From Sinonovacula constricta (lineage: Eukaryota > Mollusca > Bivalvia > Cardiida > Solecurtidae): a DNA stretch of 64,000 bases. Location: contig CM017570.1 in NCBI GenBank assembly GCA_007844125.1, positions 49,830,237 to 49,894,236 on the forward strand. Reading direction: 5' to 3'. Below the pieces are notes generated by a model. That model had not been told where the DNA came from and searched no databases. It worked only from the letters and a program-made list of their open reading frames with translations. Shown piece by piece: positions 12,555-23,461 of the stretch; positions within the stretch are counted from its first letter, which is position 1; each line of letters opens with the position of its first letter. The position numbers were made by a program, and so were the translations under genes.

Positions 12555-13555
12555 ATTTTTTTTAAAATTCATTTAGACCATGTGTGTTGCCATGATTTTA
12601 CAGTCTCTGTTGTTTAAGTAGCTTAATATAAGTGTTTATACATTTGCGCAATTCTTACATAATCTAGTTTAGATATTTAAATGTTTGATATAATGATGTC
12701 AGTCTCTATATGACTAACAATGTTTTAATCTATATTTTCATAATTGACAGCAGATTTGTAACACCAGTGACCACCCGATGCCGCCTCTGCCTAGGGGGTT
12801 ACTGGGGATTTAGCCTTTGACCAAAGCTTCAATGAGAATGTATATGGATGATAACCGTATGGCTTGTTTTATAATCAAAACATTGCCTATTACATTTAAA
12901 CTTTAAAGGTGGTACTCGACAGTTTTCGACCATTTCTTCTCTCACAAAAATAAAATAAAATAGTGTTACCTTAAAATATTCCGCAAAATGCTATGTATTG
13001 GTGCCCTACATCCATTTGAAGATTAACTCCCCACTTGCTAAATGTATTTCCTAACTAAGCCAAACTGCAGTGATATTTTTTTTAAAACTAAGGAAACCAC
13101 GTGACTACGTGAGATCACGTCACACGATTAACCCGGTAATCAGCTCTGATGTAATCTATCTTTTGCTGGAATCCCAACCGTGCCTATTTACGATTTAGAA
13201 ATAATGAACTGTGCAAGTGATATATTGTCAAATATGTCTCTAACGATAGAGGTAATGCCATTTTCTAAAACTTAAGTATATGTTTACACCAATTATGCAC
13301 AAAATCCCCGGAACTTACATGTATGAGGTAAAGGCTAATTGTCGGAGATCACTTTTGAACTGCTTTTATTAGGAAGTTGTTGTAGAATTATCTTGCTAAG
13401 ACAAATCCATTGTCCCATACAAGTTACTTACTTTATTCAGATAAATAAATCACCTAAGTTCACAACACACAAGCTGACATTCAAAATGAAATCATTTAAA
13501 GAGTGCGGTGTGTTTCATGGTGAAATGTTGACATGTACGTGTTGATAAACTGCGT
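12555..13555. other. Intronic sequence between minisatellite and exon 2 (copy A)
   Basis: About 1 kb of AT-rich intron matched by 46,923-48,220 in copy B. A block near 12,750-12,860 ('gatgccgcctctgcctaggg', 'tttgaccaaagcttcaatga') is better conserved than its surroundings and may be an old dispersed repeat. I see no exon. Confidence 0.45.
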
Positions 13556-13667
13556 AACATTATACATCACAACTTAATCGCCAGTAAGATATAAAAACTA
13601 TACTTACGGCTAACATTATACATCACAACTAAATCGCCAGTAAGATATAAAAACTATACTTACGGCT
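13556..13667. repeat. 56-bp tandem duplication spanning the exon 2 splice donor
   Basis: Positions 13,556-13,611 and 13,612-13,667 are the same 56 bp with a single base difference (t/a in 'cacaact[t/a]aatcg'). The unit contains the minus-strand donor 'agccgtaagtatag', so gene A has the true donor (GT at 13,663-13,662) and a duplicate donor 56 bp downstream. Copy B has one unit only (from about 48,220). Confidence 0.9.
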
Positions 13668-14399
13668 ATCTCTTTGGGACCAATACAGCTGACATTCCAT
13701 GGCGGTTTATCCGTAGCACAGTACTGCGTTACTGTTCTGCTTGACGGGTCTACACGCTTCAGTTTCTTGTTCTTGAAATCTGCTATGACCAGACTCCCGT
13801 CGCTGAGGAGGCAACAATCATAAATATCACACTCCTCCTTATCCTCTGGAATACGGGCTATGATCGTTCTTACTTCATTAATAAGGGAACTGAAGCCTTT
13901 GAGAGAGTCAAATATCTTCATGTCAGTTATGAAGTAAAAGTGATGTCCCTTTATTAAACTGTCTGATTCGTTGTAAAGAGTGTCAACTTTCTGAGGCAAT
14001 GTCTGGTACTTCTTCTTAAGGACAAACATATTGGCTTTCCACGCGTTTGACTTTGTAATCTTATCTAAACATTTGTTTATTTCATTTTTAGTTAGAACAC
14101 AAGCCTGTCGATGTTGCTTGGCCTCTAAAAGAAGCTCTTCCTGTTTACTTTTAATGTCGGTTCTACCCTTCACTCTCAGCCCCTCAATCCGGGATAACAG
14201 CTTCTTAGCGTAGTCTTCCAGATCTTTTAGAAAGCCGTCTCCATTCTTTTGAATGCAAGCCATGTGATTATCCAATACTTCAATTGCTTTGTTTATATGG
14301 TCTAAAGCAGATTTTAACTGGGCTGGGACAGCTTGTAACTCGGGATCAGCATTGAGCTCATCAGAGGATTCCCTGATGTTTTGGAGGTCTTGGCATGAC
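13664..14399 (-). CDS. TRIM-like gene A, exon 2 (coiled coil and first propeller blade)
   Basis: 736-nt internal exon bounded by acceptor 'ctatttattttcag' and donor GTAAGTATAG (minus strand). Its first G completes an Arg codon begun in exon 1, giving LLEHR-SCQDLQ; this supplies the last B-box 2 cysteine (C105). Residues about 125-260 form a long Leu/Lys/Glu-rich helix ('LKSALDHINKAIEVLDNH', 'LLSRIEGLRVKGRTDIK') typical of the TRIM coiled coil used for dimerisation. From about residue 300 the propeller begins with 'YDCCLLSDGSLVIADFKNKK'. The exon ends in phase 0. Copy B has lost the 5' two-thirds of this exon. Confidence 0.88.
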
Positions 14400-15255
14400 C
14401 TGAAAATAAATAGAATTACTGTCAATTAAGTTTATCTCGGTCAACCGATTTTGGTCAAATTTTTAAAGGCGGCAGAAGAACATGTCTGGGTAGAACAGCC
14501 CGCACTCGCAGGTATGCTGGAAGACGCAACATGTAATGGCATAAACACAGACGGTGAAATGCATTACATTTAAAAGTAGTTACAAGTCTGTGACTCTACT
14601 TTCAAAATATGGGCTTCCAACATATCAACATGAATTTTATTGACTAAAAAAAGAGTAAGCAGTATTGTTTTGAATTGAGTATTAACATACAGAGCCACTT
14701 CAGTCTTAGCTGAGAGAAATATATTTCAACATTGTTTCCTTAACTTGAGATATGTACATTACATACTCAGTCATGCTTATGGAAACAAAGAACACATCCA
14801 AATAGAGATCCTACTTGTTTCAGTCTGTAAAACGATGTCCGTTTACCCTTTTCTATACTTTCAACAGATTAATTAAAGTTTATTTGAACCAACTATCAGC
14901 ACTTGTCCCAGCTGCAGCGTATATTATCGTTTATAACATATTTTGTGGAAAATGGAAGTTGATTATGCTGTCTAAATACTATTTTACATGGTATGTTGGT
15001 TAAAAAATACCCAGCTAAAGTCTAAATGAAAAAGACTGAAATTATCTTGTTAACAAGGCAGTGATTGGTTCACTGACTGACAGAATTGACATCGTAGTTA
15101 ATTGGGGGGGGGGGGGGGGTTGTTGAAAAAATCGATGTGCCGAGAGCAGTATCACAAAACTATTGGATTGAGTAAGTGTGAAGAAAATCATTACAATCTA
15201 TAACCTACACCAAATGACGCCATTGTCAGTGTTTTCTTTTCCACTGAGTGACTAC

Positions 15256-16200
15256 AACAAGAGGGACATGTTGGCCCTTAATCGCTCACCTGAGGACACA
15301 GGCTTTAGTAGGCTCATATCTGGCGTCAAGTATTTAAGAGTTATATACTTTAGAAATCTTTGGTGAAGATTGGACCATTAGTGTGGCCACTGGGTTAATA
15401 AATTTTTTCTAGAATTTTACCTTGTAACCTACTGAATCAACATGACCCACTTCAAAACATAGGTAAGAGTTCATACTGCCAAACATTCTGGTCAAGTTTT
15501 GTGAAGATTGGGCCATCCGTGTGGCCTCTAAGTGTTTTCACAAGGTTTTTCTGAGATTTGACCTAGTGACCTACATACTGACCAGACGTGAACCAATAAC
15601 GAACTCATCCAAGATTTTATGCAGACACATTCTGACCAAGTTTGGTGAAGATTGGGCTATAAAATGGGTCTCTAATGTATTCAAAAGCTTTTTCTGAGAT
15701 TTAACCTAGTGATCTACATACTGACCAAACGTGAACCAGTTATGAACTCATCCAATATTTTATACAGGCTAACATTCTGATCAAGGTTCGTGAAGATTGG
15801 GCCATTAATGTGGCTTCTAGTGTGTTCACAAGTTGTTGTTTTTTAAATTTGACCTTGTGACCTACATTTGACCCCACATGACCCAGTTACGAACTCATCC
15901 AAGATTTCATGCAGACAAACATGCTGACCAAGTTTGGGGAAGATTGTGCCATAAATGTGGTCTATAGTGTGTTCACAAGTTTTGCCTAAAATTTGACCTA
16001 GTGACCTTCTTTTTGACCCCATGTGACCCAATAATGAACTCTTCCAAGATTTCATGCAGACAAACATTCTAAGTTTGATGCATATTGGATAAAAACTGTG
16101 GCCTCTAGCCTATTCACAACCTAAAATGATGACGACAGACGACAAAGCGGTACCACAAAAGCTCACCTTGAGCACGATGTGCTCAGGTGAGCTTAAAATC
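15256..16200 (+). mobile_element. Dispersed non-coding element with hairpin ends and about 140-bp internal repeats
   Basis: The left end is 'agagggacatgttggccctt', an imperfect palindrome, followed by 'cgctcacctgaggacacagg'. The right end is a near-perfect hairpin, 'gctcaccttgagcac' - gat - 'gtgctcaggtgagc', followed by TTAAAATC. Between them 'gaagattgg' recurs at 15,365, 15,503, 15,647, 15,792 and 15,939, each unit carrying 'gacctagtgacctac' and 'gaactcatccaagattt'. No transposase is encoded. The family occurs at least six times in this window. Copy B carries it at 49,126-49,889, so it predates the duplication. Confidence 0.7.
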
Positions 16201-16432
16201 AGACCCACCAAATTTTAATGCACATCCAAATAAATAAATACCGCACTATCGGAGACGCTATGACGTCATAAACTATACCGCATGTAATTAACATAATGTG
16301 GCATCTTTTTAACGCTCGATAACAATAACTTGCAGTTTTGGGATCTTTAATGTAATTTTCTATGTGGTAATTCCTGTATTCATAGACATTTAGCCGGAAG
16401 TGTATCCCTCGTATGCATATTGGTGAATAGTT

Positions 16433-18372
16433 TGTTGATTTAAAAAGCACACCGCAGTATGATATGTTGGTTTAGAAAGCGCACCGCAGTATGGTATGTT
16501 GGTTTAGAAAGCACACCGCAGTATGATATGTTGGTTTAGAAAGCACACCGCAGTATGGTATGTTGGTTTAGAAAGCACACCGCATTATGATATGTTGGTT
16601 TAGAAAGCACACCGCAGTATAATATGTTGATTTAGAAAGCACACGGCAGTATGATATGTTGGTTTAGAAAGCACACCGCAGCATGGTATGTTGGTTTAGA
16701 AAGCACACCGCAGTATGGTATGTTGGTTTAGAAAGCCCACTGCTGTATGGTATGCTGGTTTAGAAAGCACACTGTTGTGTAATATGTTGGTTTAGAAAGC
16801 ACACTGTTGTATGGTATGTTGGTTTAGAAAGCACACCGCAGTATGGTATGTTGGTTTAGAAAGCACACCGCAATATGATATGTTGGTTTAGAAAGCACAC
16901 CGCAGTATGGTATGTTGGTTTAGAAAGCACACCACAGTATGGTATGTTGGTTTAGAAAGCCAACTGTTGTATGGTATGTTGGTTAGGAAAGCACACTGTT
17001 GTAAGATATGTTGGTTTAAAAAGCACACTACTGTATGGTATTTTGATTTAGAAAGCACAATGATGTATGGTATGTTGATTTAGAGAGCACACCGCAGTAT
17101 GGTATGTTGATTTAGGAAGCACACCGCAGCATGGTATGTTGGTTTAGAAAGCACACCGCAGTATGGTATGTTGGTTTAGAAAGCACACCGCAATATGATA
17201 TGTTGGTTTAGAAAGCACACCGCAGCATGGTATGTTGGTTTACAAAGCACACCGCAGTATGGTATGATGGTTTAGAAAGCCCACTGCTGTATGGTATGTT
17301 GGTTTAGAAAGCACACTGTTGTATGATATGTTGGTTTAGAAAGCACACTTTTGTATGGTATGTTGATTTAGAAAGAACACTGCAGTATGGTATGTTGATG
17401 TAGAAAGGACATTGTTGCATAATAATTATGTTGATTTAGAAAGCACACCGCAGTATAGTATGTTGATTTAGAAAGCACACCGCAGTATGGTATGTTGATT
17501 TAGACAGCGCACAGCTATATGGTATGTTGACTTAGAAAGTACACTGTTGTATGGTATGTTGATTTAAAAAGCACACTGAACTATGGTTTGTTGATTTAGA
17601 AAGCACAATGATGTATGGTATGTTGATTTAGAGAGCACACCGCAGTATGGTATGTTGATTTAGAAAGCACACTTGTGTATGGTATGCTGATTTAGAAAGC
17701 ACACTGCAGTATGGTATGTTGATTTATAAAGCACACTGAACTATGGTTTGTTGATTTAGAAAGCACAATGATGTATGGTATGTTGATTTAGAGAGCACAC
17801 CGCAGTATGGTATGTTGATTTAGAAAGCACACTTGTGTATGGTATGCTGATTTAGAAAGCACACTGCAGTATGGTATGTTGATTTATAAAGCACACTTGT
17901 GTATGGTATGTTGATTTAGAAAGTACACTGTTGTATGGTATGTTGATTTAGAAAGTACACTGTTGTATGGTATGTTGATTTAGAAAGCACACTTGTGTAT
18001 GGTATGTTGATTTAGAAAGTACACTGTTGTATGGTATGTTGATTTAAAAAGCACACTGAACTATGGTTTGTTGATTTAGAAAGCACAATGATGTATGGTA
18101 TGTTGATTTAGAGAGCACACTGCAGTATGGTATGTTGATTTAGAAAGCACACTTGTGTATGGTATGCTGATTTAGAAAGCACACTGCAGTATGGTATGTT
18201 GATTTATAAAGCACACTTGTGTATGGTATGCTGATTTAGAAAGCACACTGCAGTATGATATGTTGATTTATAAACCAGACTGCTGCATAGTATGTTGATT
18301 TAGAAATCACACTGTTGTATAATATTTTTGTTTAGAAAGAGCACTCATGTATGGTATGATGATTTATTAACC
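16433..18372 (+). repeat. 32-bp minisatellite in intron 1 of copy A
   Basis: About 60 units near 32 bp, of the type 'tatggtatgttgatttagaa' plus 'agcacactgcag'. The left part uses 'ttggtttagaaagcacaccg'; further right 'ttgatttag' units dominate and multi-unit blocks are repeated (about 17,580-17,880 and 18,050-18,270), which indicates recent block amplification. Copy B has a longer and more uniform array at 50,125-52,952. Confidence 0.95.
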
Positions 18373-18536
18373 AAATGGTTATACAGACTGGCCTCCTTAT
18401 TTTATTTGATAGCAAATGATACAATAAAAATCGGCCCACAATTTACAACATTTATTTCATTTTTAATTTGAGCTTGGGATATGGGACTTAATCTTGAAAT
18501 ATTCTCATAATATTATATTGTGTAAAGATAACTCAC

Positions 18537-18844
18537 CTGTGCTCCAGAAGGTGACATTTCATACACAGCAGTTCATTGTGTTGGCGACAGTACAATGTTA
18601 TTAATTCATCCGCATGTCTTAGACATCTCTCCGTTATTACATCTTTGGCATCTCCAAGTCCTTGCACTACATTGTGATTTTCATTAAATTCATTATGTGT
18701 CCCTAAGCAAGATGTACACAGATGTTTTTGGCAGTCGTAACAATAATAATCCGCAATCTGTTCTGTTTTCTTCTTGGCACAAATAGAACACTTGACATCA
18801 ATATATTCATCTGAACCTTTGCACGTGTCTCTTGCTGTCGCCAT
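18537..18844 (-). CDS. TRIM-like gene A, exon 1 (two B-box zinc fingers)
   Basis: First coding exon of a predicted 539-residue protein, started at the ATG in 'aaaaATGGCG', the only in-frame ATG before the zinc fingers. There is no RING domain. B-box 1 has a full ligand set: C19, C22, C35, C38, C43, C46, H50, H57. B-box 2 has C74, H77, C86, H89, C94, C97, H102 and is completed by C105 from exon 2. The exon ends in phase 2 at donor GTGAGT. TRIM proteins of this B-box, coiled-coil, NHL layout act as cytoplasmic scaffolds; without a RING, ubiquitin-ligase activity cannot be assumed. Joining 308 + 736 + 576 nt gives exactly 540 codons including the stop. Confidence 0.88.
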
Positions 18845-20640
18845 TTTTACTATTGGTTCTGTTGCCTTCCTTGATGAATGACAGAGTTTTTATAACATCT
18901 TTAACAAATGCTTAACAAAAACAATTATAGTAATATACAGAAAAGGATTTTAAGGGTATGTACACTTAAGTCTGTGCTTCAACAACAAATGTCAGTATGT
19001 GTGTCAGTAACTATACAATAGTCAATGTGCAACGAGCTTTAGAACAGGAATGACAATATCTTAAATTGGTTTACACATGTAATTAAATGGCCTTGCATTG
19101 TCAGTGAATAGTTTGTATGCTATAGGTCGTCGATATCCCGTTAGTGTGGGGTTTGTCAAATTGTGCTACTGACGTGTGTATGACGGACAGAGGATTTGCA
19201 CTCTATCTGACTTGTCTAAAAGAATATTACATAGATGACAACTACCTGGGTTTCACATTCAGTTTTACAGCAATTCTATTGTCAAACCAATAGTCATATA
19301 ATCTTTTATATAATTATATTGAAAATACATGTTTGTATTCATTAGTACTTGCCAATTAGCTTTTATAGGGTGAGGAGGACATATAACAAAAAAGTTCATG
19401 AAATTAACACACATTACTCAACATTGTCACAGTTTACAGGAAGTATATGCAGCATTTGCTCAGCATGTTTACTAGAAAAAAGATGTAAACACACTATTTG
19501 TAGAGAGTAAACATTCTTGTCGTTAGGAAATCTAGAATAGTCAAAAGTCTACAACATTTTAACAAAGATACAACTGACGCTAACTTTAAGCTCATCTGCT
19601 CAATGGCAGTAACATTGAATCCCTTAATCCAAATCCACGGGCTACAGTTAACCTGTGTGTCAAGACGTGCATATGTACGTCTGTTTACTAGTGTTGCTAT
19701 ATGTAAGAAATTATTGTTAAGATATAAACAACACATAGTGACATCCAGAAAAGTATTGTTTTGGATAAATTTATAAAAAGAAATCAAGCTTGTAGTTTAA
19801 AGAGTGTAATGCATAGGAAGGAAATTAAGTTTATTTGACCTAGGTCTTGCCATACATTTACTGTGCTCTGTCAAGGATATCAAAAGTAAAGGAGATATGA
19901 TCCATAAAGTATAAAAATACTATAGGGGACACTTTCAAAATCAAAGGAACAAAGAAATTGTACAGCCCCTCTAAACAAGAGGACCATTATGGTCCTATAT
20001 CGATCAGCTGAGTGCCAGAGACTTATAGACACAATTATTAAGAAATATCAGCAATATTTAAACAGACCTGAATGGCAATGTCCATATGATATATGGAAAA
20101 TGGCTATGCCCCTGGCAGCCATGTTTAAGACAGAATACATGTATGGTACTTACTTTTAAAAACATATTGGCATAGGGCCATCCTAGGAACAGGTATACCA
20201 AATATCAAGGTCCTAGCTTTTGTGGTTTCTGACAGAAAGATTTTCAAAGTTTTTCAATATATCCATATATGGAAAATGACCATGCCCCCCACCCCCCCCC
20301 CACCCCTATGCCCAAGTTTTTTAATGGAGCAAAATTCTTTAAAACAACTTTTTGGTTCTGCTGTTTGCCAAAACTTCTGCAAGAAATTGGTTAAATATTT
20401 TTAATAACTAAAATAATAATAAACATTACCTTAGTCATTACTTCGATTCAAATTAAAACCCAGTTGGCTGACGGCAAAAAATTACTGCTTAATTCTAATT
20501 AAATTTGCAAGAAGGTTCCACCGTGCTGCAATGATGTTGTTTTACATATATTATTTTTCAAACATCTAGTTTGTTGGTGTTTTTATGCATAGACTTCCAA
20601 CAATAAAATTAAACTCACCGAAGAAAAATGTATATTTCAT
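18845..20640. other. Upstream region of TRIM gene A
   Basis: AT-rich, presumably 5' UTR introns and promoter. Positions about 18,968-20,097 are absent from copy B, whose sequence jumps from 'tatgtacact' to the 'ggctacgcccctggcagcc' block. Within this, 19,975-20,310 is debris of the hairpin-ended element ('gaggaccattatggtcct', twice 'atggaaaatg', then a C-rich run at about 20,285-20,305). A minus-strand donor-like site at about 20,614 ('cttcggtgagttt'), kept in copy B, may end a 5' UTR exon. Confidence 0.4.
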
Positions 20641-21225
20641 CAGTCGTTCATTGACATAACTGAAAACATTGACAGGTTGTAGGGATTCAAATGCAGAGAA
20701 CATGGGATAAGATTATTATAACTGCTTTAAGAGTTTTGTTATTTGTCAAAATTGCACATGATTGTTAACAAAAATAACGAAATATGTTTCCATTGGTCTT
20801 TTAAGACTAGCGCACTATGTAATTATAATGTGATCAGTGTAGTATCAATAATATCGGTCTAGAGTTGCAATCTCATTGTAAATACATTAAAACAGAACCA
20901 ATTATTATCACTGTTACAACAACAGGCATAGCTTTTCAGCTCGGTAAAGCAAATTATTACCTCAGCAAATATGTATGTGATATCTGTTGCACCTAATGTT
21001 ATGCAACATTTATATTATCTTAAAGAGGATTTTGCAAAATCATGGTCTTTGCAGAACACTGCAAATAAAAGAATGGGTAAAAATATAAGCACAGCCATTA
21101 TTTTTATTATACAACAATATAGAAATTTGTGGGTCCTGCCACATGAGCCTGAAATGTCATCAGTAGACAAAAAACAACAACAATCTGTCCATATATTAAC
21201 AAGGTATGCAAGGCCACTAAGAACA
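20641..21225. other. AT-rich region, no gene recognised
   Basis: Homology with copy B is lost just left of this region. Short open frames exist on both strands (for example 20,971-21,240), but none has a recognisable domain, good splice borders or support from copy B. Confidence 0.35.
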
Positions 21226-21462
21226 GGCACTCATGGTTGAGCGGTCAGAGCCGATTACTTGTGACTCCTTAGTCCCTCACCGTGAGGGTTCAAGTCCCGG
21301 TCTGGGTGAGATCTTTCACAAGGGAAGTCTTTCCATCTAACCTACGGTACTTCGGATGTTGTATCGACACATAGGTCTGGGTCCTTTTTCATTAATAATT
21401 AGCTGGGCGGTGCCATTATGACTGATTGTGTAAGTGCGATGAAACAAAAACAATTCTTAGCC
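21226..21462 (+). mobile_element. tRNA-derived SINE
   Basis: The head reads like a tRNA: A-box region 'tggttgagcggtcagagc' (about 21,234-21,251) and B-box 'ggttcaagtcc' (about 21,287-21,297). It is followed by a conserved body ('gaagtctttccatctaacct', 'attagctgggcggtgcc') and an A-rich tail 'gcgatgaaacaaaaacaa'. The acceptor stem does not close, so it is not a working tRNA. The body and tail are shared with copies at 21,905-22,085, 44,285-44,525 and 59,382-59,525. It resembles the widespread mollusc SINE families with a conserved 3' domain; I cannot assign a name. Confidence 0.7.
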
Positions 21463-21904
21463 AATCACCAAATTTTAATCATAACAAATTGTTTTGTAAA
21501 TATTTACCATGTGGTGCCTAAATCAGTTATGATATATGTATGAAAATGGATATCTCCACCAACCACCATCTCAAAGTAAATTATTAAACTTCAACAACAG
21601 CGAAATTGCTCAATGTAATTGGCCTCCTTTTACTTCTCGAAGGCTCTGCAACCATGCAGAGATGTCAACAAAAGTACTCACTCCTTTTCTGTTATTTTGT
21701 TGTCAATGTATTAGAAACAATTAAGATTTTTCTTTGTTTCTTCTATATTTTTTATTCTAGGAATTGCTATTTTGCTACAGTTTACTATTACCTGTTTACA
21801 AGACATGTTTGTAAAAGAAAACAAAAATGTACTTTAACATTGTTGATTTTTTTAAAAATTAAAATATTAACAAAATTCTTATATTATATATTAAATAACT
21901 AAAT

Positions 21905-22085
21905 ACATATTCCATCCTGGGTTGGGGCGATAACTTTCATGTGAGGTGTTTTTCCAGCTAACCTGTGGTGTGCCAGTGGTTCTACATAGCTTCAAGTCTT
22001 GGGTATTCTTTGACAAATACTTAGCTAGACGTTGATAACATGACCATGACTGTGTTGGTGCGATGTAACAAAAAACAAACAAATC
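21905..22085 (+). mobile_element. SINE 3' body and tail
   Basis: Carries the same 3' domain as the SINE at 21,226: 'tttttccagctaacctgtgg', 'acttagctagacgttgataa', 'tgtgttggtgcgatgtaaca', then 'aaaaacaaacaaatcaaac'. The tRNA head is missing or unrecognisable. Copy B holds the same insertion at about 59,382-59,525. Confidence 0.6.
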
Positions 22086-22565
22086 AAACAAACATAACAT
22101 TATAAGGGGTGAATAGCCTTGATGACGTCACATCATGGCTGTCAAACCATTATGATAACCCAAATAAAATCGATTGTCAAACAAAGCGGGACACGGGTTG
22201 CATACCATGTTTATGTGGATACGGACATTGAGGTATATCCTACCTCTTCAATTAACTTAATCAAAACATTTCAGATGCATGTGGACAGTAGCACAGGAAC
22301 CCATCCTGCATACAAGTTGTCACAACACGGAAGAAGATGCATAATTACCAAAAGCGGATCCAAGTTCAGATGAAACACTCGATCTGGCTGAAAATGCTGG
22401 ATATTGGAAGATCACTTTGAACAATCCTTTAACACTTGCATACACTCAATGGTATTTCAACGATATTATGTACGATATCTGTCTCCAAACTTATTTCTAC
22501 ATTGAAAATCATTCAAATGTCCTACCGACTCGCCATTTTTGTTTAGCAATACAACGGAAGTTATT
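22086..22565. other. Right end of copy A, conserved with copy B
   Basis: Matches 59,526-59,997 closely, including 'ggacacgggttgcatacc' and 'gatctggctgaaaatgctgg'. Weak open frames run through both copies, but with different indels and ends, so I do not call a gene. The last 90 bp ('accgactcgccatttttgt') recur once more at about 27,288-27,385. Confidence 0.45.
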
Positions 22566-23200
22566 CCGAGTTTGTTCTTCGGCCCGGCGTTCCTCTTCAC
22601 CGCAAGCGAAAAGCGGGTCACCATCATAGTCTGGAGTTGCTTCCCCTGGTCACTATGGTGATGGAAGCTTCGTATAAATTAGTGCGGTCTCCTTTTTAAT
22701 AAATACGTAAGGTCCGATGGTATGAAGACAAGCTTTCTTTGGAATATTTATACACGGTCTTACACCAACACGTAAAGTCTGATAACCACACTTCTTTGCA
22801 TCTATGTAGCTTTGCGTATCCATTACGATTTTGCATAAAACTAGCATTAAAATACACATTAGTGCAGTCTGAGAGATATATAAATAAGTTTCGGGCTTCC
22901 CACTCACTCCATATATACATGTTTTATTGCATTGTGCGGCCGATTTAGATCCAGATCTGCTGACACGTTGGTGCTGTCTGATCTTGATCTACACTGGTTG
23001 CATCTGGTACAGAAATTATCTAATGGATCAAAAGCAAATGGATGTTCCGGCTGATCTGGTTCTACACTGATCACACACGCGATAAAACCCATACATATGA
23101 TTAAAGGGGTATTATTAGTAATTAATATTTTGGTCACCCAAACCAGACATAAAATGTTTGCATACAGTGACAGTTTAACAATTGTTGTTTCCATTTAATG
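22566..23200. other. Spacer with probable dispersed-repeat debris
   Basis: A minus-strand open frame at 23,194-22,904 reads 'FIACVISVEPDQPEHPF', which looks like the chance translation of a repetitive element. No start context, splice borders or domain support it as a gene. Confidence 0.35.
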
Positions 23201-23227
23201 ATATATTGTCATTTTATATTTATACAG

Positions 23228-23461
23228 ATATTTCTTCCACTGTCATACAGGGAAACCATCCACGTGACAAATGGTGACCTGAATACTGTACTAAGACATA
23301 TTGGCCTGTCAATTAAAGGAAAGAGGAATCATAAAGTAACATGGCTAGCCAATCAACTTGGAATCCCTACAACACAAAGTACTCAGACTGATCCATTTTT
23401 ACAGACATTAATGGACATAACACATGCATTATGTTATAACTTTTATTCACGCGTTATTTAA
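23228..23461 (+). other. Orphan coding-like fragment with a SAP-like motif
   Basis: After an acceptor-like 'tatttatacag' an open frame of about 78 codons runs to a TAA. Residues 'DLNTVLRHIGLSIKGKRNHK' followed by 'VTWLANQLG' fit the SAP helix-extended loop-helix pattern (L..xLR..GL...G.K...V..L), a DNA-binding motif found in chromatin proteins and in some transposon proteins. The frame then continues with 'STQTDPFLQTLMDI'. No neighbouring exon was found. It may be a transposon relic or one exon of an unrecognised gene. Confidence 0.25.

Larger units (their letters stand above)
4493..13663 (-). other. Intron 2 of TRIM gene A (about 9.2 kb)
   Basis: Bounded by donor GTAAGTATAG (minus strand, at 13,663) and acceptor 'gtatttccag' (at 4,493). 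Its contents, listed separately, are a 47-codon open frame, a fragment of the hairpin-ended element, a CT-rich array, the large 32-bp minisatellite and a 56-bp duplication at the donor. Non-repeat parts match copy B. Confidence 0.75.
14400..18536 (-). other. Intron 1 of TRIM gene A (about 4.1 kb)
   Basis: Lies between donor GTGAGT (after exon 1) and acceptor 'ttattttcag' (before exon 2). It carries a run of 16 G at 15,104-15,119, the hairpin-ended element at 15,256-16,200 and a 32-bp-period minisatellite at 16,433-18,372. The part at 14,403-15,250 is AT-rich with no visible gene; the G run and about 170 bp around it are missing from copy B. Confidence 0.75.
376..22565. repeat. Copy A of a tandem segmental duplication
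   Basis: From about 379 ('ttatactttcgtaaatatct') the sequence matches the DNA starting at about 33,538 in the same order and orientation, through the TRIM exons and to about 22,565 (matched near 59,997). The offset grows from about 33.16 kb at the left to about 34.58 kb at exon 1 because of array-length changes and insertions. Matching non-repeat segments are roughly 90% identical by eye. The copies differ by large indels, listed separately. Confidence 0.85.

Noticed and set aside
21226..21315. A Ser/Leu-type tRNA gene
   Set aside because: The acceptor stem does not close and a SINE body and A-rich tail follow directly.
22904..23194. 96-codon minus-strand open frame containing 'VISVEPDQPEHPF'
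   Set aside because: It reads like translation of a dispersed repeat; there are no splice borders, no domain and no copy in the duplicated unit.
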